64,000 nt of DNA from Lateolabrax maculatus (taxonomy: Eukaryota; Chordata; Actinopteri; Acropomatiformes; Lateolabracidae): assembly GCA_031216445.1 (NCBI GenBank), contig CM062218.1, positions 22,352,001-22,416,000 on the forward strand, in the 5' to 3' direction. The number at the start of each line of letters is the position of its first letter. Positions within the stretch are counted from its first letter, which is position 1. Positions 55,825 to 64,000 of the stretch are shown in pieces. Both the position numbers and the translations under genes were made by a program. Under the pieces are notes generated by a model. The model was not told the DNA's origin and did not search any database. It saw only the letters and a program-made list of their open reading frames with translations.

Positions 55825-56200
55825 AACATTTTGGGAATAGGCTCATTTGCCTTCTTTCAGAGAGTGAGGTGAGAGGATGGATATCAATCTCATGTCTGTG
55901 TGTTAAATACAGAGCTGGAGTCAGGATGTGGTTAGCCTCGCTTAGCATAAAGAGTAGAAGCAGAGGGAAACAGCTAGCCTGGCTCTGCCCAATGTTCAAA
56001 AACACACCTACCAGCACCCACAAAGCTTGACTATTTGGTTAAGGTTAGGAAAGATCACCAAAATAAACAAATATTGACTGTCAGCAGGAGACAGGACACA
56101 AACCGTGGTCTCCCATGTCAACGCCTCATGCTTTGTTAACTCATCCATCCACCCTGACTCCCTCCCAATAAAGGTTTGTGACCAATACCAATGTAACACT
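55825..56200. mobile_element. Family B repeat followed by a tRNA-like SINE fragment
   Basis: 55825-56030 has TTGGGAATAGGCTCATTTGC, CTCATGTCTGTGTGTTAAAT, GCTTAGCATAAAGAGTAGAA and AACAGCTAGCCTGGCTCTG. 56035-56200 contains GACAGGACACAAACCGTGG and CTCCCATGTCAACGCCTCAT, then TTAACTCATCCATCCACC. On the minus strand this gives tRNA-like box A and box B order. Confidence 0.5.
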
Positions 56201-57159
56201 ACTTCTGCTTTTTACCATATTCGGATGAGGGGAGGTGGACTCAGTGATGCTAATTGCTCAAACGCAGTCAAAGTCGACGGACAATGTTCTTCTTAGTATT
56301 TGAACAAATGAATGCATGCTAATGTAAGTCTGCATTTATCTTGCAAGAGCTATCTTTAAATATCTAGCTGTTCCAAACAAATCGTAACCAGACATCAATA
56401 ATCAAACTGGTCCAAAGCAAACTTGTTTCTCTGTAATGGTCTTCCACCATCAGGAGCCAGCAGCTGAGGGTTAAATAAAGAGGCTGTTCCTCTCAAATTT
56501 TGATATTGAAAACCCAAGTAGAAAATGCATGTATGCAAGAAGCACATGTGCCAACAGCTGTATCTTGCACATGTTTAAACCAGTCTTTCATCACTGACTC
56601 TCTTTTTCCCCCCATCCACATTTCAGAAGAAGTCTGGCATGTGTTAAGCGGTCCACAACACGAGGAGGGGAGAGAAAAATCAAGAGGGAGAGAGTGAACG
56701 TGGGCCACGGTGGGTTGGAGGCTGAAGAGGGAAGAAAAAATGGGAGGTAGAGAAAGCACATACACATTAAAGCGGGATTAATACAAATCCTCTCAGTGTT
56801 AGTGAACGCGTTATTGCACTCAGTTTGAAGCCTGTATTTGAAAGCCATTGTCAACAGATGGTAATAAACTACAAAGAGTGTCTTGGCTTGGGCTGCATGC
56901 TCATAGGTGTGGTTGCAGGATGCCGCTGTTTCAGGATGTTGTGCTTACTGCTGGGCTTTGAGGACAAATTTATTACAAGAAGTTTTCCAAGGACATTACT
57001 GAAGAGCCATGTTGTCTGTTAGGCCTTTAGTTAGGACCCATTCAGACCGGATGAATGCTCAGGTGGAATGGAAAGGTGGATCAACCATTACCATTTCGTG
57101 TTAAACTACTGTAGACTAACTGATCTACATCCCACATCCCACAAGGTTAGATACAAGTA

Positions 57160-57540
57160 AGGAGAGTGGTGGAAAATAACCATGTACCTTTTGGGTACCT
57201 TCTACTCAACTTGATTATTTATATTTTATGCTGCATTATACTTTTACTCCACTACATGTCAGAGGGAAATATACTCCACACACACAGTTACCATTTTTAG
57301 TTAGGTAACTTTTACTTAGAACTATAACTTTCACTAATCTGTGTTTTTATATTAACACTGGATCACATGGCTGTAGTTCCCCTCAGCTATATGAAGCATT
57401 TTAGTATCTTTGGTCCATCTTTTATATTTTTATGTTTATGTATAGATTTCATGTACAATAATGTGTCATAGTAATCCAATGTTATAATATAACTGTGTGG
57501 TAGTGCTACTTTTAGTAAAGGTTGTGAATACTTTTTTCAG
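57160..57540 (+). repeat. Common fish repeat of the 'TACTTTTACTCCACTACAT' type
   Basis: GAGAGTGGTGGAAAATAACC, TTTTATGCTGCATTATACTT then TTACTCCACTACATGTCAGA and GGGAAATATACTC, and finally CTACTTTTAGTAAAGGTTGT. It is the fullest copy in the window of the family also at 2146, 31530 and 49950. Confidence 0.65.
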
Positions 57541-58269
57541 CTGTGGATTTTTCTTACGTGTGTCTTCCTACACACTTTATTATCTTGATATCTTGCTGAT
57601 ATCTTTCCCTGCAGTACTCCCCTGTTCATACTGTCCTCCTGTCTCTCATACCTTTTACTTTTTGATCTTTCTTCTATCCTTTTTATTGGTTCCATGTTAT
57701 GTCTTTCTGTTTCTCCTCATTTATTTCCCTCTTCAACTGATCTAAAAGGACAATAATCTCAAGTAAATCATCTAAAACTAAGAGATTTTAACTAAAGATC
57801 AACATTAAACTCTTCACAATGATACCTTGTACTGTCAACGCTTCAAGAAAAATTGAAAGGAATTACAAAATAGTTGGTGTTTTGGAATTCCATGTTAGGA
57901 AAGTATGCACCTGTGAGTGTGAATACAAACTAACATCTATTGGCAGATGCCATTCAAGGAAAACCAGTGCTGGGCTCAAAAATGTACACAGATCCTACTT
58001 CCTTCCATGTAGACCATGTAGCTGATGCTCTGCCTATGAATGTTTTGTGTTATGTTAAGGAAGAAACCCTTTGCTTGCTGCGCAGGAGGTTCACCCCAAC
58101 GGACCACTTTCATATGTGGTCCCAATTCAGATACAGGTCGGATTTTTGCAATGTGACCTTGGTTTGAGCAGATGTATCGGAATCGATGCAACTGTTGCAT
58201 CATGTCTGAACCAAGTGTCTTGCCGCGAGAGTCTTGTGGAGAGGCATTGACAGATGGAGTTAAAAGTGG

Positions 58270-58620
58270 CCCTTGTTGCCATCTGGAACCCCTCGGTTCA
58301 TTTTTGATTTCCAAGGGGCGTTATCAATGAGCGGAGACAACCAATCAGAGCATTGAAACGCTATCCTGTCGGATGGTACGTCCTGTCAGAAGTTCGGCCA
58401 ACACATATTTCTCATCAAAATAAAGTTTAAGTGCAGTTGTTTGTTCTTCTTTTAGAGAAAATATACTGTCCAGTCCGTTTAATACTGCCGCTGTAACCGG
58501 CTGTGGAACACGGCAGCCATTTTGGATATTTACAAAAATACCTGAACTCTATCAGTCATCGTATTAAACCCGCCTCATACTAGATAAACGCTTGTGATTT
58601 GATCAAATCTGTTTCTGTAA
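58270..58620. mobile_element. MITE, family A copy 3, truncated
   Basis: It shares GAACCCCTCGGTTCATTTTT, ATTTCCAAGGGGCGTTATC, AGAAGTTCGGCCAACACAT and TATTAAACCCGCCTCATACT with copy 2 (32558-33016). The right terminal repeat is absent. Confidence 0.7.
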
Positions 58621-61480
58621 AGCCATTCACATCACAATCCCACCACTCCTGGCTAAACATGTAGCATGGATGATAAACCTAATGCAAGTAGATACATGTA
58701 CTTACCAGGAGACATGAACATGTATTGGCTTTCCACCAAGTGTCCCATGAAATGCGAGCAACTCTCTTTCGCTCACGCGTGCAACTTGGCACAGTGTCCC
58801 ATCCGACACACATATTTACTAACCAGCATGGCATAACCTCTTGTAGTCTCTCCAGTGCACTGTCCTAAAGCTGTTTCCCCAGTAGTAGGATTCAGCGACC
58901 ATAATCTATTCGTCCTCTTGATTCCTTATGATTCCTCTCATTTCCTCTCTAACATTATCAGAGCCTATAGGATTATGAGAAGGAAACATTGTTTGGTGTG
59001 AGATCACCATCTAGCACTAATGATAATTGAGGCCTACTTGCTCGGGCTCAGAGGAAGCTGCCTCCCAACACACACAGACACACATCAGGTTCAGTGTAAA
59101 ATCATATGCATCAGTGTTGATGGAAAAACAGGAATACTCCCACACATCAGAGACCAGATTGCTGAACTGGTACAGACAGTCACTTCAGTGTTGCCTGACC
59201 GCTGATGTGATGCTTGCGGTCTGGACATGGGTAGGACTGACAAACCACATTTCAGGAACTGTGACGAGCAGCACAGGGGGCCCCAGGGGACGATCCTTCA
59301 GCTACCTCCATCATCGCCTTCACACTAAATCAACTTCACACTAACTGGTACTGACTGGGAGTGGCTTTGTGTGCGTGTGTGGCGTAGAGGGACTTGACAT
59401 TTGCTGTGAGCCAACAATCCAGGTGCTGAGTGAAGGCAGGTGTGTCTGAGTGTGTCTCCACTCTGTTGTCTTCTTATGCCACATGCAGCAGACACTGCTG
59501 GTTGTCATCCTTCTGTGTTTTTCTGTGTGCAAGCCAGGGTCTGCAGAGTGGGGCTTTCCCCTTGATTTTAGTATATTCATAATAAATAATAATACGTTTT
59601 TTAATTTTCTTGTAATGTGGTCTCTTGCCCCTTGCTGAGCTGGTTTGTCAAAACAAGAAACCTGTAGGCCCACTGAAAAGTACTGCAGTGGGTGTGTCAT
59701 TGTGGGGTTCATCACCCAGCCATATTCCAAGGTATTTGTATGAAGAGACTTTTTATGACTTTTTATACTTCAATTACATCTAGTGTTTGAAATATAATTT
59801 AATATAGCTTTTGTAAATAATTCTATGAATTAGTTTGTTGCATTTAAAGTTATTTAATAGAAAAAAAGTATAACTGAAGTGTGTTTATAACAATGGAAAA
59901 CAGAACTGGTGCTAATATATTATAATATATAACACCTTTTGTAGTCTTAAGATTTCTGAACCAGCCCGGTAAAAGTTTACTGAAACCAATTTGCTTTAAT
60001 TTTGTACAAATAACTCCTCAATAAGAATCAAAAGCCTATATTTCCCTTTTAAGTTTAGTGGTCTATCATACTGATTAATAAAATAAATCCTCCTTCTGTT
60101 TGCAGCCTAAGAGCTTGCTGGCTTTTTGTGATGAGAGCCTGTGGCTTCCACTGAATATACACTATGTATTGTTGGCTGGGAGCAGTGGAGAGAGTGGCGT
60201 CAAGTATTGCGATGACAGAACGGTTTGTCCACTGTCCTGAGGCTTAAGCTGCTGTTTGACTTGGCGTCCTGTGAGAGGATCTCATTCAAAATACCAAAAC
60301 CTCTCACACCCCATCGATAATGTGACTGACAGGGCATCCAGACTGCAAATCAATGCCTCATTTGAGGCCACTGGTGACTACAGAAGAGCTAAATCTTGAT
60401 TAGTAAGTAGGATTCATTATAGTCACTTGCAGATATGCTCTAACTGCCTGCATGTGTGTGTGTATATGATCGGACAACAATGAGCCAACTGAGTGAGAGG
60501 TTCAGCATATTTCTTAATCTTCCTGCGGCAGTGAGTGTAATTCCTCCTGCTCATCCGTCCATGTTATCTACAGCCATGCTGCGCAGTGCTGTGCTGTATG
60601 GCAGAAAAATGACATGCAAAGCTAAGGCTTGGCCACTCCGACTGCCCTCCAGTGATACTCCACACCAATCATTTGTTCCAAACCACTCTAAAAAAAAAAG
60701 AGGGGAAGGCAAATCAGTAATGGCTCAAACTTTCTATCACTGATGTTTGAAGTTGGCAGCAGGTTTGGTTACCTGTCAAATAGTGTTGGGTTTGGATCCT
60801 GGTTGGCAGTTGTGATATTTTCTAAACACAGAAGCTAACAATTTATTTATTAAACTTTTTAACGAACTCTAATTTCTATTAGAGGGAAAGTGATAAGGGA
60901 CAGGTTTAAAAAGGCAGGACAAAGGGGAGCAGCAAGGACAGGCCAGAGTCAAAGACCGAGATCAACCATCAGTCATCCCCTCCGTCAGTTTAAATAAAAT
61001 ATATAAATAGACAGATCAACAGTGTGGTGACTCTTCTAGAGAAATGATTTAGCTAATTGCATCACGTCAATTTCATGAGGATCTCCAACTTAAACCTCTA
61101 TGTATATCATATCAATATTCTAATCCTATCAATTAGATTTTTTAGAATAAGGATGTCCTGTATTTGAAAGTAGCTTGTTAACATGAAAAAGTAAGCTACA
61201 CCTGTTTTTAATGTGTTCAATACATACTGCATTCAAAGCCTCGGAAAAAAATTGATAACAATTAAAAGTATACAACAATACTTTTTCATGGCTAAATATG
61301 CAAAGTTTAAAAAAACATCTTTTGGTATTTTGATGAATGGCACTGACAGTCATAACAGTATTTTACTCTCTTGATTTTGCTATTTTACTTTGTGCACTGT
61401 TCCTTTAGCACAGCGGTAACAGCCAATCAGTGTAACTGTTGCACCGCTTGCTGGAGTGAGAGGAAAAAGGAGAGAGAACA
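58621..61480. other. Gene-free stretch
   Basis: I see no supported gene or well-defined repeat. Open frames (59020-59730, 60456-60743) overlap on both strands and show no domain. Confidence 0.4.
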
Positions 61481-61489
61481 GTAGATCGT

Positions 61490-61640
61490 AAAGGGCCATT
61501 CACACCAAGAAAAAGGACTACATAACTACAAATATGTGGTTTTGAAAAACATTCTAACTCAAGTGGATATCAGAGTCAGGAACAATATTGTCCGAATCAT
61601 TACAGAGCGATTTGATGAACGATAGAAACACTGACAGACG
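61490..61640. mobile_element. MITE fragment with AAAGGGCCATTCACACCAAG
   Basis: The leading AAAGGGCCATTCACACCAAG is a well-known teleost MITE terminus. The interior ATATTGTCCGAATCATTACA with AGCGATTTGATGAACGATAG fits. The far terminus was not found. Confidence 0.45.
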
Positions 61641-61732
61641 GATGGAATGTGATCTTCAAAGGGAAAGTTATTTAAAAACATAGGCTGCCACAGCTTTGTC
61701 TATGTTGTATAGGTAATTCTACAGATTATTGG

Positions 61733-61888
61733 CCTTTTTCCAGCCTCATTGATAGTTGATGGAAAGGCAGGGAGAGAGGGGGGACGCAACAAAGGACCAG
61801 GGGTCATACTTGAAACCAGGCTGCTGCAACAAGGAGTCAGCCTTAATGGTATGGGCTCTACCCAATGAGCTACTGGGACATCTGTAGG
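61733..61888 (-). mobile_element. tRNA-derived SINE
   Basis: The minus strand reads CAGTAGCTCATTGGGTAGAG (box A region), then GGTTTCAAGTATGACC (box B region), TTGTTGCGTCCCCCCTCTCT and CCTGCCTTTCCATCAACTAT. This is the same SINE type as at 45612-45770, in the opposite orientation. Confidence 0.6.
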
Positions 61889-62220
61889 TCAAGCACGAGA
61901 GCGTGCTGTGTGCATGTTAAGGGGCTGGGCTCACTGGCCAAACACACTGTCGTATGTACTGTGCAACATGACCCTGTGGTCTGTGGTTCTGTATTCCTTA
62001 GTTCTAGATAGAACCTAAACTCTGGTCCTAGCTGTCTGTAAATGCCTACACTGCTACCTGTGGTTTGATGAGATTGAACTGACTGTGAACAAACAATTAA
62101 CCAAATATTATCAGATTGTCAAATGTCGCTAAATCCTGATCGGGGATCATGGCGGGTACATGTCACCTCTCATGGGAAATAACCAAAACGGTTTCTGATT
62201 GAGAGTCAGATTTCAGGGCC

Positions 62221-62243
62221 TTTAATGGGACAGTTCATCCCAA

Positions 62244-62279
<36 letters not shown>

Positions 62280-62680
62280 TTACCTGTAGTGGTATTTATC
62301 CATCAGATTATTTTGGTGTGAGTAGCCAGGTTTTGGAGATATTGTCCTTATAGATGTTTGCCTTCTCTTTAATATAATGGAAGCAGATGGCACTCGATTT
62401 GTGATGCTCAAAGGGCCAAAAAAATACCTTTGAAAAACTCAACAGCAACATTTCTTTCCAGAAATCATGACCCGGTTACTCAAGATAATCCACAGACCTG
62501 GTTGTGAGCAGTTTCATGTAGGAACTATTTTCTTTCTACCAAACTACACCTGCCCACCGTATCACTGCGCCTCGCTGATGCAGCTGTTTGTGAGACAGCT
62601 CTGTTGGTGGGTTGGGCCAGGAGTATGCTGGCCCAACCCAAGAATATGTATTTTTGATTTTTGGGTGAACTGTCCCTTTA
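62221..62680. mobile_element. MITE with GGGACAGTTC ends and internal (ATCA)n
   Basis: The left arm is TTAATGGGACAGTTCATCCC followed by AAAATCA; the right arm, reverse-complemented, is TAAAGGGACAGTTCACCCAA then AAATCA. These form a terminal inverted repeat of about 27 bp. The body of about 400 bp has no coding capacity. A nine-unit ATCA microsatellite starts directly inside the left arm. Confidence 0.8.
62244..62279. repeat. (ATCA)n microsatellite
   Basis: Nine perfect tetranucleotide units, located at the inner edge of the left arm of the MITE. Confidence 0.92.
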
Positions 62681-64000
62681 TTTACCAATTCATTGCTTTT
62701 ATATTTATTTCTCTCTCCTCATCCTCACACATACCTGCACATTCCTCTGGTCACAGCTAGGCATGTGTGAACACATGGCACAGTTATTTGTCAAGACTGA
62801 CTTCCTAATAGAGGGAAGATTTTGAAACACAAACAGTGTCTGAATACAGGCCAAATTGAGGCTCAAGATCATATCTGATAGAGAAAAGATGTGATTACAC
62901 AGTAACTCAGTAGCAGACACGATAAAACCACTGAAGACAATACGTTTCCTTCAGTTTTTAGGGTTTTTCTGCCCCATAAAACACTTAAGGCAGCCAACTT
63001 ACACAACACTCAGCCAACATATTTCAAATCTACTTTCACATACTGCCGCTCTTTTTGGTCGACAGGCGCTCCACTGTGTATTTCACTTGGCACACGAGTT
63101 TCCATACTCCACTCGACTGAAACACCCTGTCAGAAGAGTGAAGTAATTACGACAAATTCTGCAGTTATTCAGTTATTTTGATACAACATAAGTTGGCACT
63201 ACAGATACATTTAAACAGAGCTGAGCCTGTTGTGTGTGTGGCCTGGTGACGAGATAACCTGCTCTGTGTGTAAGAGTGTTAGATGTAGGCCTTGGTGCTG
63301 CACGAGATGTGCAGCTGCTAGAGCTGCTGCAGAGAGATGGATGGGTGGTCTGAATCCATCATTTTCTCCAATTCTACAGCCACCCTAAGGGTGCAGCAAG
63401 CCTGCCAGGATGCATGCATCATGACGGTATAGAGAATGGTAAAGGCCTCAATGCTAGGCCAGTTAAAGCTGTCTAGTTAAAGGATAATTCTACTACTAAT
63501 AGAGCAAGCCGAAAGCTCTGCTAGCAGCCCTCAAGAGACTCCAATTTTCTTTACACATTACATTATAAAAGTTCTATCAACCAAGTCGTTGATACTATGA
63601 ATGTATAATACGTACAGAGTTGGTATTTGGCACCTTGTCTCTGACCTCGAAACTCCCTGCAAGGATACATCAACCTCTCCCCAGGAGAGATTGGAGAGTG
63701 ATGTCAATAGTTTATGCCCAGAGCAAATGGTACAGCCACTTTGTTTAGATTTGTTTTATTTTAATAGTTTGGTCATCATCAAATAAAGGTTATTATTCAA
63801 ATTTAGGGTAGAATTGGGAGATTAAGCAAACAATATGACTGAAAGAGACGCGCATCTAGTTATTGATTATACCTTCTATTCTAACACTCAAGAGATGCAT
63901 TATTCAACAGAACTGTGTAAAAAAAAAAAATGAAAGCAATACAGGTGGGAAATGAATGATGTACAGTAAGAAATAAGTGTGCAGGGGTATGCATTGCGCT
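62681..64000. other. Gene-free end of window
   Basis: No gene or defined repeat is recognised. AT-rich with short open frames only. Confidence 0.4.

Noticed and set aside
62244..62279. Regular short repeats that could suggest a CRISPR array
   Set aside because: Perfect tetranucleotide microsatellite without spacers, in a vertebrate genome.

Overview
This 64 kb window is vertebrate, almost certainly teleost, genomic DNA. The support is intron-rich genes with GT-AG splice sites, AT-rich spacers, and a dense set of fish repeats: L2-clade and Tx1/L1-like LINEs, PIF/Harbinger, tRNA-derived SINEs and several MITE families. There are no bacterial operons, CRISPR arrays or rRNA genes.

Two host genes can be reconstructed, both on the + strand. 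The first is syntaxin-12 (stx12), with nine coding exons between 15850 and 23132. It encodes a 268-residue endosomal Qa-SNARE with a C-terminal anchor, probably preceded by a non-coding exon ending near 15291. The second is the mesenchyme homeobox gene meox2, with three coding exons between 34677 and 48563. It encodes a 295-residue homeodomain factor. A TATA box lies about 410 bp upstream of its ATG, and a poly(A) signal lies at 49018. The homeodomain is split between exons 2 and 3 by an intron of about 9.5 kb. The two genes have unrelated jobs (membrane fusion; somite, muscle and vascular transcription control). I see no sign of functional coupling beyond linkage.

Layout: 1-2.7 kb has no recognisable gene. 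From 2.7 to 6.1 kb lies a decayed Tx1-like LINE (minus strand) interrupted by a MITE and a SINE. From 8.0 to 8.6 kb is a HECT-domain pseudogene fragment (minus strand). From 9.5 to 11.0 kb is a PIF/Harbinger transposon remnant with its Myb/MADF-like gene (+) converging on its DDE transposase (-). At 11.5 kb is an orphan L2 3' tail, and 12.1-14.3 kb holds a 5'-truncated L2. From 15 to 23.9 kb is stx12, with a MITE, a possible tyrosine-recombinase fragment and a perfect inverted repeat in its large intron. From 24 to 34 kb is a gene-free spacer with repeats, one elaborate hairpin and a candidate homeodomain-site cluster. From 34.2 to 49.0 kb is meox2, whose second intron holds a rearranged L2, a SINE and MITEs. 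From 49 to 64 kb is a gene-free stretch with further MITEs and SINEs.

No clear new multi-gene system was found. The most notable observations are near-perfect short-loop inverted repeats, a stem-loop with several paired blocks in the spacer, a CTCF-like motif inside meox2 coding sequence, a stop codon of stx12 embedded in a splice-donor consensus, and the detailed inactivation pattern of the transposons. Family assignments were made by eye from motifs, without database searches.
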